Positions 36,254-48,291 of a DNA stretch of 64,000 nucleotides are shown one piece after another (within the stretch, counting starts at the first letter, position 1; each line of letters opens with the position of its first letter). The notes beneath the pieces are model-generated. The model ran no database searches and was not told where the DNA came from. It worked only from the letters and a program-made list of their open reading frames with translations. The position numbers and the translations under genes are program-made. Source of the stretch: Paragordius varius. Lineage: Eukaryota > Nematomorpha. The stretch covers positions 6,138,001-6,202,000 of the forward strand of contig OZ176052.1 of the NCBI GenBank assembly GCA_964247055.1, given 5' to 3'.

Positions 36254-39200
36254 ATGAATTATCCTTTAAATAATTTGCAACAACACATTTCTTTGTATAG
36301 AAAAAATAAAAGATCTTCCTCATCCTATGTCCCTGAAGCCACTGAAAATTTGCCAATTGTGACTGATAATATCTATATAAATTTGAATTTATCGAAATCC
36401 CCACCTAAAAAATTAGTTGCTCATGTAACACCATTTATTGTAAATGACATTCCAAATCAAATTATAAAGAATGACTCTAATGATGTGATAGATGAATTGG
36501 AAGGAAAATGTAATTCATTAATAATCCAGGGTGATGTGCAGAGCAGCACGCACTTTTTACAAACAATAAAAGATAAAATTTGTGATTTGACAGACAATGG
36601 AATCAATTGTAATTGGGATAATTTATCGGGCTTGCAAAAAATCAAATCGAATTTAGTCCAATTTTTAGATAATCACAAAGCAAAGGAAATTCCCACTCAA
36701 ATAGACAATGATCTAGCATTACTCAATTTTTCGGATGATGATGAAATTCTAAATGCAGAGGAATGCTTCGGTGATATATCAACCATATCGGTCTCTAAAA
36801 AACCTCTTTTCAAAGAAGAGCAAGCAGATGATGGTAGAACTAAGGAGTTTCAAGGAATGGATTTCGCTCATTCGTCGTCAGTTGATGAAGTTTTTAAACA
36901 GGTTTTTGGGTTGAAAGAGTTTAGACACAATCAATTACAAGCCATTAATGCCGCACTCCTTAATCATGATTGTTTTATTTTAATGCCCACTGGTGGTGGT
37001 AAAAGTTTATGTTATCAGCTTCCTGCGATAATAACCGAAGGAGTTACCATAGTTATTGCACCTTTAAGGGCTTTGGTTCAAGATCAAGTTCAAAAATTGC
37101 ACTCCTTAGATATACCAGCAACGTTTTTATTAGGTGATATGACTGTCTCCCAAATTAATGAAATATACAATATTCTCTTTTTGGATGACCCAGGTATTAA
37201 GTTACTCTATTGCACGCCCGAAAAAATTAGCTGCAGCGAAAGATTTATTAAAGTTCTTGAATCACTATATGAACGTGGGCTTTTGGCCCGTTTTGTGATT
37301 GATGAAGCACATTGTGTCAGTCAATGGGGACATGATTTTCGGCCTGATTATAAAAAACTAGGAATGCTCCGCCAACGTTTTAAGGATGTTCCAATTATGG
37401 CACTGACTGCTACAGCTACCTTCAGGGTCAGAAAAGACATCTTACATCAACTAGGGTTAACGGTTCCAAAATGGTTTGTTCAAAGCTTTAACCGTCCAAC
37501 CCTTAAATATTTGGTGATTCCGAAAAAGGGGAAAAGTTGTATCCCACAAATATGTCAATTAATCATGGAAAATGGTTTATCCGAGCAATCTGGTATCATT
37601 TACTGTTTATCTCGTAATGAATGCGAACAAGTAGCTTTAAGTATGCACCAAGAAGGATTTTCCGCTGCTGCATATCATGCTGGCCTAGATTCCAAGGATC
37701 GAAATCGACTTCAGGATGATTGGTTGGCCGATAAATATAAAATTATTTGTGCAACAATCGCCTTTGGAATGGGGATAGATAAACCGGACGTCCGATATGT
37801 CATTCATTACAGTTTGCCAAAGTCTCTTGAGGGTTATTACCAAGAATCAGGCCGAGCTGGAAGGGATGGGGAAAATGCGTTATGCGTGCTTTTCTACAGC
37901 TATAAGGATAGCATACGACTAAAGCGAATCATTCAAAACGAAACCAATACCTCTCATAAAAGCGTTCACCTTGAAAATTTAAATCAAGTAGTTCAATATT
38001 GTGAAAATAAGACTGATTGTAGACGGGCTCAGTTGTTAGATTATTTTGGGGAAAATTTTGATTCTGATGAATGTAAACAATCGCCAGATACAACTTGCGA
38101 TAATTGTACCCAAAAATGTTCTTATTCAATCATTCCAATAACAGAGGACGCTATTGCAGTCGCTCAATGCGTTGCCGTGTTGACAACTAAACGACGCATT
38201 AATATTACTTTGACACAACTTGTAGATATTTTCCGCGGAAATAATACGGCTAAAATTTCAGCAGAAGGATTCAATACATTACCCATATACGGCAAAGGAT
38301 CATCTTATAACAGAAATGATGCTGAGAGATTGGTACGAAAATTGGTGCTAGAAAAATTTTTAGCTGAAAAATTAACAATTAGTAGTTATGATCAAGTAAT
38401 ATCATATGTAAATACTGGTCCACGTTACTTGGAATTAATTTCTGGAAACTTAAAACTTGATATGCCGGTAACAAAAAAATCTGGTCGAACAGCTGGAGAA
38501 AATCGTCGAAACGTACATGGAAACGGTTCTAAATATAATTCACTTCATGATACAGGTAATTCTCTGTTGGAATTACAAAATACATGTTTTAAAGAACTCC
38601 TTGCACTGTGTAAAGTTTTGGGACAAGAAATGAAAACTTCGTACATAAATATCCTATCATCAGATGCATTACGTGAAATGTCTCGTATGTTACCCATAAC
38701 AAAGGAAGAATTAAAAGAAATTACAGGAATGGGTGCTGGAAAACTGGCTAAATTTGGATCAAGGTTTTTAGCCATAACCGTACGTTACAATGAAAGGTTA
38801 AAGGAAATCGAGAAAAATAATCAGATAAAAAATGTTGCTTCCATAGGAAAACAAACTAATTCGACTCAAGTTACGATTTCTCCATACTTTGCTGTAAAGC
38901 CACGCATGGCTTCCACTCAAAAAAACAGTTTAAGCAATAAACGTAAATCAAAAACCATCACACCTACGGTGGCAAAGCGTAAAGTTAATAATTATAATAA
39001 TAACAATAAGGAGATTGGGCTTATGCCCATACCCCAATCTAATCATACTAGTCCTTCATTGAATTATACGATTAAAAACAAATATTCTACCACAAATGAT
39101 AACGATGAGGACGAATGGTTATCAAAAGAGGGCACAACCAACGGTTCATATAAATACATGAAAGGTAATCGGAAATTTACCGGCAAAAAATGGAATACAA

Positions 39201-39256
39201 AGCCATTTAAACCATTTTACAAAAAAACAAAAAGTGCATTTTATCGTAAAAAATAA
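36254..39256 (+). CDS. BLM: BLM-type RecQ DNA helicase, single exon
   Basis: ATP-dependent 3'-5' helicase that unwinds recombination intermediates in the nucleus. 1000 residues in one uninterrupted exon. Walker A PTGGGKS at 245-251, DEAH at 350-353, SFNRP near 411, helicase motif VI with GRAGRDG at 533-539. A RecQ zinc site follows, with Cys at 589, 607, 615 and 618, then the RQC winged helix, the HRDC domain (about 770-850, ITGMGAGKLAKFG) and a basic tail with KRKSKTITP-like nuclear signals. RQC plus HRDC points to BLM rather than RecQ1/4/5. It is shorter than human BLM (1417), mainly in the N-terminal third. An in-frame stop lies 12 bp upstream of the Met at 36254. AATAAA occurs at 39335, 39339 and 39353. 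Its stop is 145 bp from that of convergent SMU1. Confidence 0.95.
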   Translation: MNYPLNNLQQHISLYRKNKRSSSSYVPEATENLPIVTDNIYINLNLSKSPPKKLVAHVTPFIVNDIPNQIIKNDSNDVIDELEGKCNSLIIQGDVQSSTHFLQTIKDKICDLTDNGINCNWDNLSGLQKIKSNLVQFLDNHKAKEIPTQIDNDLALLNFSDDDEILNAEECFGDISTISVSKKPLFKEEQADDGRTKEFQGMDFAHSSSVDEVFKQVFGLKEFRHNQLQAINAALLNHDCFILMPTGGGKSLCYQLPAIITEGVTIVIAPLRALVQDQVQKLHSLDIPATFLLGDMTVSQINEIYNILFLDDPGIKLLYCTPEKISCSERFIKVLESLYERGLLARFVIDEAHCVSQWGHDFRPDYKKLGMLRQRFKDVPIMALTATATFRVRKDILHQLGLTVPKWFVQSFNRPTLKYLVIPKKGKSCIPQICQLIMENGLSEQSGIIYCLSRNECEQVALSMHQEGFSAAAYHAGLDSKDRNRLQDDWLADKYKIICATIAFGMGIDKPDVRYVIHYSLPKSLEGYYQESGRAGRDGENALCVLFYSYKDSIRLKRIIQNETNTSHKSVHLENLNQVVQYCENKTDCRRAQLLDYFGENFDSDECKQSPDTTCDNCTQKCSYSIIPITEDAIAVAQCVAVLTTKRRINITLTQLVDIFRGNNTAKISAEGFNTLPIYGKGSSYNRNDAERLVRKLVLEKFLAEKLTISSYDQVISYVNTGPRYLELISGNLKLDMPVTKKSGRTAGENRRNVHGNGSKYNSLHDTGNSLLELQNTCFKELLALCKVLGQEMKTSYINILSSDALREMSRMLPITKEELKEITGMGAGKLAKFGSRFLAITVRYNERLKEIEKNNQIKNVASIGKQTNSTQVTISPYFAVKPRMASTQKNSLSNKRKSKTITPTVAKRKVNNYNNNNKEIGLMPIPQSNHTSPSLNYTIKNKYSTTNDNDEDEWLSKEGTTNGSYKYMKGNRKFTGKKWNTKPFKPFYKKTKSAFYRKK

Positions 39257-39334
39257 TTAATACGTGTACATCACTACCATATGCATCCATTTTTCAAAAA
39301 TGTATTTATAAATAGTTTGCATTTAATAACACAT

Positions 39335-39358
39335 AATAAATAAAATATAATGAATAAA
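39335..39358 (+). terminator. Cluster of AATAAA poly(A) signals after BLM
   Basis: Three AATAAA hexamers (39335, 39339, 39353) lie 79-102 bp past the BLM stop, inside the narrow gap between the convergent BLM and SMU1 genes. Because the gap is AT-rich, chance occurrence is possible. Confidence 0.5.
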
Positions 39359-39401
39359 ATTTTATAACAAGGTACATACATTACATATATATATAAATCT
39401 C

Positions 39402-42400
39402 TTATGGTTTCCACATTTTCAAAATGCCATCTTCGCTAAATGTTACAAGTATATTATGATAAGGATGATGTGTCATTCCCAAAATATCTTTTTCATGAAC
39501 CTAAACATAATAAAATAATTAATTGGATAATTTAATGACATTTTGAATATATTACTGACTATAAAACATACATCAAGTGTGCTTTCAAGTTTCCCCGTAT
39601 TAGTCGAAAAGGAATATAAAATATTATCTTCGCCACAACTATAAATCCATTCACCTTTGGGCGAAATGGCACAACAAACAAAGTCTCCCCCATCTTCGGA
39701 TCTTTTACCAGTGGTATAAGATTTCACAATCTTGAAATAATATCAAATAATGTTACATCTTAATCTAGACATAAAATTTCCAAAAAAACACTTGTGTTAT
39801 CTCATAAGTTTCATTTGCAATTTTTCACTATTGAGTAAATATGAAAAGTTGCTATGGTAAATTAATCCCTAATTTCATTATTAAAACATGTTTTTCTGTA
39901 TAAATATTTGTAAAATTTAGGTTTTATTCCAGATACCTTTGGTAAAGCATAATTAAATATTTTGTCATTGAATATAAAATAATAAGTAATGCAATTTTTT
40001 TCAATTTTATGTCAAAAATTAAAAATATTAACGAAATCTTTCATTTTTTATTATTATAACATTTCAAATTGCAATCAAAAAATATTTAATTACAAAATAT
40101 TATTAATAACCTGTCCTTGCATGTTGAGTATACTTATGGTATTAGAACGATTGGATACAATAAATTGTTCCAAATTCTTTGGATACAGATGGATAGAGTT
40201 AACGGTAACATCGTTAATTGTACCCAATGTTTTGTATGTATGCAAACAATCTACCAATCATCATTAGAGTATATAAATATACGGCATATTTTTAATAAAG
40301 AGCCGCATTTTAAAAAGTAGTCAACTTTCTATACTGCTTATATGATTAGGATATATGAATTAAAAAACCCTTGATTCCAATTCATTATTTAACATCTTTT
40401 CTATCAGCATAGATTTAATTAAATCAAAATATGTTCGAATTATACTTTTCGGGCCCCTTATTAAAAATGTAAACTTTTACTTTACATATTTTACGCCTCC
40501 TATTTCTTTTTTCATTTAAAAAAATCCAATAATAAATGTCAAAAAGTATTATGTTGTAAAGATAAACAGTAAAAAACCTGCAGATTTGATACTCCATATT
40601 TTGACACTCCCGTCCGAAGATGCTGATATAACATGATGACCATCAGCGGAAAAAATGGCACAATTAACGAATGATGTATGCCCACGCATTTCTTTTATCG
40701 TTTTCCCGGATTTCATGCCATGAATCCTGTGAAATATTACACAAATAATCACAATATAAGAAACATAAAAAAGACTAGTGTCTTTTTATAAAGACATTGA
40801 AAAATAAGGAATTGGCAACACACTCGATTTATTTCACACTTGTTATCATAGAGGTTATATGGAATATATAAAACAGGAAAAAAATATGGTTTTTTTATTA
40901 TTAAAAATATTATTTTCCGTTTTATATTTGTCTTTAAAATTTAATTTTTTCCTGTATATAAATGTACACAAAACACATAAAAAATAGGAGTTATCCATTT
41001 AAAAATCGAACAAGCCGAAGACAGAAAGAAATGAAATATCTAACACGCTTACCACCTTTTGAAAGGAGAAAATAGCGTATAAAAGTGCATTAACATATTA
41101 AAATATAGATAAAACGCTTATATTAAAATCAAACTTAAAACAATTGGTTTTATAATAAAACTGGAGACGATACGTATTTTTAACACTTGGATACATCACA
41201 TACATTTTAGTCCTTCGATTCAAATTGGAGTAGTTAAATACCCCAAGCCTGTTTAAATTTAAATTCTTTAAAAAATATGGAAGGAATCAAAACCATGGCA
41301 AAATTGTGCACTTATATAACATTAATAAACCTAAATATATAAAAATATTTATTCAAAAATACTTGATATTACTTATTTTAAGCTAAAACCGAAAGATAAA
41401 TTTGTTCAACGTGACATGTGTGCACTGGTAAAATTGAAAAATAATACAAAATAAACCGCTTTTTTATTTCTATCAATGTAAGATGTAATTAAATAAAAAA
41501 TTAGCTTTAATGTTACACTTAAAACCTAACGAAAACGATATTTTGCAAAAATTTTGTAAAATAAAAATGGCGTCAAAATAGTTTGGGAGGGAACTTTTTT
41601 ATCGAAACAAAATTTTAGTTGGAAATATTGCCATAATATAATTTTTATTGAGATAGACGCATAAATTTAAATTAGGACCGTTCCCTTCAGTAGTTTTCAA
41701 AAAATCCTAACTTAAATTTTGTCTGGGTTATTTAGATACCCCAATTTGAATCGAAGTGTTAAATAAAACTAAAAACTAGCAGTTTAATTAATGTATAATA
41801 TTGATTTAATTGATCGAACTTTATGGTGTAATCATTCGATGCTGATAATATTTGAGTTGAGTCCCGAGAAACGGCCAAACTTGTAACCCCTTTAGTGTGA
41901 ACTTTAGGGAAGTATTTTGTGGTCATGCCCGAACTCATATTCCATACCTATAAAACAAAAAAAGGTAAAATTATTATAAAATAAGAAAAGTGTATGATTC
42001 TACACTTGTAAAACAAAAAAGATAAAATAACTATTGAAATTATATCAAATATTATATTCCACACCTATAAATAAAGCAATCAATAAAAAATAAACAGTAC
42101 GATAAAAAATCATATAAGATTAATCAAACAAAAAATTGAGGAAATTTAGACTGTTTCGAATCTTTAACCTTTATGTCTCCATCTTTGGCGCCTGAAACAA
42201 GTTGTTCTGAATCTCGACTAAAGGCCAAAGATAGAATTGCCTCCTCCATCATCATAAAATTATCCTATCATAATTTAAACTATATTATGGCATAATAAAA
42301 AGTAAAATTGTACAGAAAAAACGTAAAAATAAAAAGACATATATTTTTTTAGGGGGACAACCACACTTTTTAATCTTGACATTTTCTAAATAAATTACTT

Positions 42401-44062
42401 AGTATAATTGAGCAAGTTAACAAATCTCTATTTTTTATTTCGTCACCTAAAACGTTAAATTAAAACACTCATGGTTTTAAATATGGTTGTCTTATAAAAA
42501 AATATTTGTCTTTTATTTTTACATTTTGTCAGTAAAATTTTGATTTTTACTGTAACAGCAATTTAATGAATCAAATGTAATCGAAAAAAGCGTGTGATAA
42601 AAAACCTCAGCTTGATATTTAAGTTCACGTTTCAATTTCCCAGTTGCAGGATCCCAAACCTCCAATATCCAATCTTGACTACCAGTTACCATGTATCGGC
42701 CATCGGGAGATATTTTACAGCATAAAATTTTGCTTTTTGACCCAAATTTGATTTTTTTGAAACAGATATTTGGATATGTTTCCTCTTTATCGGGCTCATC
42801 TTCATCCTCTTCGTTATCTAAACATTAAAATATTTTATAGATAAAATGTTTGTATTAGGTTTATAATTTATTATATGTTACCTTATAATAGATGAATACT
42901 ATTTATATCTAAATATTCTATAAAAATCAGATTTAAAGGTTCATTTAATAATGAACATGGTAAATTGTTTAATGTTTGTATAAAATAGTTATATCTCGCT
43001 TTCATCAAATTTATAATATTTGCGAAAATATTTGCAGCAAAAATTTTGTAAAATATTCATAATATAATGTATTAGAGATATAATATAAAAATTAAATTTT
43101 AAATTGTCATCGTAAAATATATATTTTGCTAACCTTCGTTTTCCTCATCACTCTTTGGATTTAAAGAATCATAATTGCTACGTTTTTTGCTTTTTCGATA
43201 ACTAGATACTTTCCCTCTAAACAAGTCAATGGCAGAGGCTATTAAATAATAGTATTAAATAATTAAATATATAAATAGCATAACATTTATAAATGGGTAA
43301 TAATCATGTTTTCCCTGAATATATCAAATTTACTAAAACCAAATTCATTTAATTAATATAAAAAAATTAAACTTATTAAATTTAGATATCCACATATTTA
43401 TAAAAATTATCAATTTTATATCCTTTATTTATAGCTTGTAAATCTGCGGGGTACACACGGTGAGGGTAGATACCTTTGGGCAATAAGCCTTGACTATGCT
43501 GCCATTTCAAAGCTTGACCCATAAGAGCTAAAAGTCGACTGGGGGGTACAACAGTTATTTCACCGCTTAAAGCTTTAGCGATTGCTGCTCTTCGTTTTTC
43601 TTTGGTAACGCCCTCAGGATAAGCCTAGCAATAAAATTTAGGAAAAAACCTCTCGAGGATCAAAATAAGAGCGTGCCAGTACGTTTTCAAGATGAACGTA
43701 CCTATTAGGATGCTGTTGTTTTAACATAATCATTGGGTCAGTTTGACGCAAGAGCGATCGTGCTGCTCCCAATTCTCTAAGTTCAACTAGTTCCAAAACA
43801 ATTTGCTCATAAAGATCCATTAACTTTTTGTCTGGCAATTTTAATGGTTTAATATTTATTAAAACAGTGTCCCAATGGCCATGGTTTATATCCGATACAA
43901 AACTTTCAATGCTATCAACAGTATTTAAAGATATTCCAGTCTCTTCTTGAAGAGCACTTAGAGAGTGCAATAAATTATTCTCTTTTAGAAACTGCTGGAT
44001 AAGACGAATAACGCTAAAAATATGGTTAAAATTTACTCTGCCGATTCCACTTCGATGGACAT
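39402..44062 (-). CDS. Smu1: SMU1 spliceosome-associated WD40 protein
   Basis: Nuclear splicing factor that works with RED/IK in spliceosome activation. Eleven exons: 44062-44037, 44013-43650, 43624-43474, 43238-43134, 42817-42606, 42264-42169, 41947-41820, 40726-40578, 40250-40111, 39730-39572, 39500-39402. All phases agree and the sum is 1629 nt, giving 542 residues (human 513). The first exon is only 26 nt (MSIEVESA). LisH/CTLH follows ([39 protein letters not shown]), then WD40 repeats ([43 protein letters not shown]) to the terminal KMWKP. The extra length is mainly an acidic and basic linker encoded at 43238-42780. A TTAA element (41180-41762) lies in the intron after exon 7, 57 bp from its donor. 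Confidence 0.95.
41180..41762 (+). mobile_element. TTAA miniature transposon, copy 6
   Basis: TTAACACTTGGATACATCAC at left; the right end closes with GAATCGAAGTGTTAA. Same order as copy 1, 583 bp, no open frame. Inserted in a SMU1 intron without touching its splice sites. Confidence 0.75.
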
Positions 44063-44512
44063 GTGAGGGAGTTTGAAAAGTTGTGACAAATATGATATAT
44101 AAATTACATTTAATTTTCTTACATATTTTTTTGTAAAAGATATGGCTTATTAAATTAAAAACATCTTTCACCTCATTTTTTACATATTCGATCTTCAAAT
44201 TTAAGTTCATACATTGTGTTTTATTATAAAAATTTACCAAAACAAACAAATCTTTAAAGCGATAAATATGTTAAACATCATTGAATTATATAGAAAAATT
44301 GTTTTATATTATAAAGCATTTTTACCGTTTCCATCATGCTATAAAATAGAATTTAACAAAATTTTTTTGAAAATAAATTTTGGCCATATTCACAAACTAG
44401 AAAAAAATTACATATACGCTGTATATGTAAATCTATAAAACTAATAAAGACCATGTGTTTTTCATATGCCTGTACTAGAGTTTAAAAACAAGATACCTTC
44501 AAAACTCGATTA

Positions 44513-45017
44513 ATACTCCAATTCTTTCTGGGGTAGATCTATATCCCAGAACGATTTTTAAATATTCTAAATATTTACACTATTAAGCCTTCAAAGGTAT
44601 AGTGATCACTTATACAAAAATTTTTTTTAAAAAAATGTAAAATTGTAAAAAATCCTCATCTTTTAGGGCCATTTTTTAGTCTTGTCTTTATATCACCAAT
44701 GCAACAGGTAAATGAATGTATCTAATGTTTGGTAATTGTAAATTTTAAACTAAAGCTTTTAGGCTAATTTTAAATAAAGAAAAATTTTATATATTTAAAT
44801 TTTAATATCAGCCGTTCGTTTCAATCGTGTTTTGGAGCTATACTTTTAGACTCAGAAGAAACAAAACTGTAAAAAAATAATTTATCTAATACATGAGAAC
44901 AATGTTTGAATATTAAATTTTAACGTAAATAACTTTCAAAGCTGTAATATACGAAATTCAGCCATGGAAATTTAAACTAGGACAAAAAGTGAAAAGCTAA
45001 TGATGTGTTAAACAAAC
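44513..45017. repeat. Second TTAA-type repeat family member
   Basis: The left end TTAATACTCCAATTCTTTCT is followed by GGGGTAGATCTATATCCC, the same kind of inner hairpin as the main TTAA family. The right end is AAAAAGTGAAAAGCTAATGA then TGTGTTAA. It matches 22540-22799 internally. Probably a diverged relative of the main family. Confidence 0.45.
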
Positions 45018-45199
45018 AGCTGATACTAAAATTATTAAATATAATTATTAAAAGCTTTCTAAAGTTAATTGTTAACATTTGTGATTATAATATATATTAA
45101 GTTGGCTGTATTATTCCTGATTAAAAAATTTAAAGAAAAATGTCGGCGAAAAAAAGTTTAGATGAGGATATTTTAACTCATTACTTTTTAAGTTTACAT

Positions 45200-45490
45200 T
45201 TTGGGGTATTTATATATCTCAGAGCTCAATTTTGTAACTAAACTACTGTTTTGAATGTGATTTTATAAAATTTAATTATCAAACATTGATCTCAAGAAAG
45301 ATTATATTTTCACAGATTTGTGACTTCGAGTGTATAAAATTGGGACAGCTCTAAAACACCATTAATACCAACAGATTCAAAATAATATATGAAGTTATTG
45401 CTGGTAAAATATGGCCTGAAAGCTTTAGTTATTTATTTATATTTTCTAACCATAATATATATTAATTTACCTGTTGGATTGGCGATCTAA
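45200..45490. repeat. Interspersed repeat shared with 2265-2525
   Basis: TCAGAGCTC, GGGACAGCTC and the segment GTTATTTATTTATATTTTC occur in the same order in 2265-2525. It may be part of the second TTAA-type family; boundaries are unknown. Confidence 0.35.
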
Positions 45491-45578
45491 AAAAATAAAA
45501 ATGACGGCAAAAAAGTTTCGGATAAGGATTTTTTTTATATTTTTATATTTTTTTAAAGAAACGTATAATGCGCTCAAA

Positions 45579-46895
45579 ACACTGTGTTCAACAAAATTTT
45601 TATAGAAATTTTTTTCTGATGAGCTAGCTTATGACCAGCTAATCTATTTGCCGCAAAATTTTTTATTTGTTTACGACCTAATTTTTGAAATATTCAGAGA
45701 AAATCGAAATTAAGCAAAAGTGAAAATTAAGGATAATTAATTAAATAATGATAAAACTTGAATTATTATGGCTTACTATCATTTAAACAAATTGTTACAA
45801 TTTATAAATAGGCTAAAATCATATAGTTAGGGTTTTCATAGAAGTTCAGATCAGAAACTCGCTTTTTTAACATATTAAAAATACACAAAAAATTTATGAA
45901 ACTATAAAATATTTTTTTTAATTATTTTCTAGCTAACTCACTTATCTTATCATTCATATTTTATTCAGTAAAAAAACTTATATATCAAAATAAAACTAAA
46001 AAAATATTGTTTTTTTTGCCTTCTGGTTTAAAAGCTTATAAAAAATTTACCGATGAGCGAAATTAACACTTGGATACAACACATTCATTTTAGTCCTTCG
46101 ATTCAAATTGGGGTAGCTAAATACCCCAGGCCTGCTTAAAATAAAATTTTAAAAATATGGAAGGAATTAAAACCATGGCAAAATTTTGCACTTATATAAC
46201 ATTAGTAAACCGAAATATATAAAAAAATTTTATTCAAAAATACTGGATATTACTTATTTTAAGCTAAATCTGAAAGGTAAAAATTTAGTCAACATGACAT
46301 ATGTGCATTTGTTAAATCTTAATTTAATGCAAAATAAACCACTTTATCTATTTCAATCAATGTCAGATGTAATTTAAATAAAAAATTAGCTTTAGTTTAC
46401 CCTTAAAGTTAAGTAAAGACCATATTTTGCAAAAAAAATTTTAGAATAAAAATGGCGTCGAAGTAGTTTTACATAAAACTTTTTTTTCAAAACAAAATTT
46501 TATTTAGATATTTTGGCATATTTATATAATTTTTATTAGGATAGAAGCATAAATTTAAATTATGACCGTTTCTTTCAGTAGTTTTTTATAAATTTTAACT
46601 CAAATTTAGTCTGGGGTATTTAGACACCCCAATTTGAATCGAAGTGTTAAAAACAAATAAATTTATGTAAAATAGGATTTAAAAGTGAAATATCAACCAA
46701 TAATCCGTATAAATCCATGTAACAGGTTTCAAGTTTTATCAATTTAATTATCCTCACTTTTTGCCCAATTTTGATTTTTTCTCAAAATTTCAAATAGTCA
46801 AAAAATAAAATTTTTCGCAAATAAATTCGCTTTTCAAAGCTATCTCTTGAAAAAAAAATTGTTAAAAAAAATTTTTTGTAAAGAAAGGCTATAGA
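45579..46895. mobile_element. Long-inverted-repeat TA element, copy 2 (carries a TTAA element)
   Basis: The left arm begins ACACTGTGTTCAACAAAATT and runs through TTTGTTTACGACCTAATTTT and TTTATTCAGTAAAAAAAC, matching copy 1 (30417-30890). The right arm (about 46700-46895) is its inverse. The right terminus is eroded. The centre is occupied by a TTAA element at 46063-46650. No open frame of its own. Confidence 0.6.
46063..46650 (+). mobile_element. TTAA miniature transposon, copy 7
   Basis: Starts TTAACACTTGGATACAACAC, ends GAATCGAAGTGTTAA; 588 bp, no open frame, close to copy 1. Inserted in the centre of a long-inverted-repeat element. Confidence 0.75.
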
Positions 46896-48291
46896 AAGCA
46901 TATTTTTTAATTCGGCTTCATACCTTAAATTTTAGATATTCAAACAAAGAGCTTTGATATATAAAACCATCCGAAAAGATAATGAGTGTTTTTTGAATCT
47001 TTTTTGAAATCATCCTCCTAAGCTGATGAATGTATATTTTAAAATTCCTAATATTATATATTATTTACAAAAGGTCACGAAATATTAATTTTGGCTTAAT
47101 ATCATAATTAATTTAATCGCTTTTTAATATTACCACAAAATATAATAAAGTGTTATTTATTATTTAGCCAGCAAAGGTTTATTGTAAATTATTAAAATCC
47201 AAGGGAACTTTGAGCTTTCTAAATTACTGTATATGTTTGATAATTATATTTTAGCCATAATACCTTTTGCTAATAGATTTTATTAATTTACACTTATGGG
47301 AGAATATCCACAAATTGTACTCTTCATTTGAAAATTTAATAGGAAAATGTTCAGAATTGGATGATTCATCTAATTATAAAAAGAATGCAGATTTCGAAAA
47401 AGTAGTAACCAAGTTTAGGACTTCATGACCTTTTCACTTTGATGAGGATTTTTTTTATTTTATATTTTAAAAAAATTGTATAATTCCTCTAAAAAGCTAA
47501 AGAAAGCATATTTTTGAATTCCATTTACTTAATACCATAAATATTTTTTAAGATATTCAAATCGCTCTGGAATATAAAACTACCCCTAAAAGTCATGGAG
47601 TGTTAATAATTTATTTTTTTGTTATCCTATCTCCTGTATGATTTTAAAACTTTGTAACCAAAAACAAATCAGCATATCTAATCATTATAAAACTTTCATA
47701 AGTAGTTCAAAAAATATAAAACATTTATCAATATTCATACTTAGACCAAGTGTTAACCTTCCGTCCTCTTTTATTTATTTGTAAAAGTTCGTATCAGGAT
47801 AAATTGATATTTTTTAAATTTATTGGTTTTAGGACTTGCTGAATAATATTACGGATAAATGTTTCAACTTTATTTCTTATTAATTTTATATTATATGAAG
47901 AATCGCAAACAAAACTCAGTCTATTACCCGTTTACTTTTAAACTCCTTCATATATTTTTTGATTTTTTTCAGCTACGAAGCAGAATAGGCTTTTTCAAGT
48001 AACCTTTTGACCACCATTTTGTGACCGAGATAAATGTTAGGGCTATTATATGATTAATATGACATATCAAACCGGTTAATTTATTAAATTTAGATAACAA
48101 TCCAAAGATATAAATATTTAAAATATATTAATAATGACATAAATTAATATACAAATGCAGTGTCTAACTTACAAGATTCTAAAAAAGCATAACTTTATGT
48201 TATGCACACGGGGTTCATTGAGTAAAAATATTTTTTCGTAAAAAGCGTATAATTTACAATATATATTTTGTCATATAATAAAAATTATAAA
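46896..48291. other. Intergenic region between SMU1 and the DOMON/b561 gene
   Basis: Contains two short stretches resembling repeat ends (near 46900-47000 and 47500-47612, both ending in AGTGTT after a TATAAAAC block). Otherwise AT-rich with no gene seen. Confidence 0.4.
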
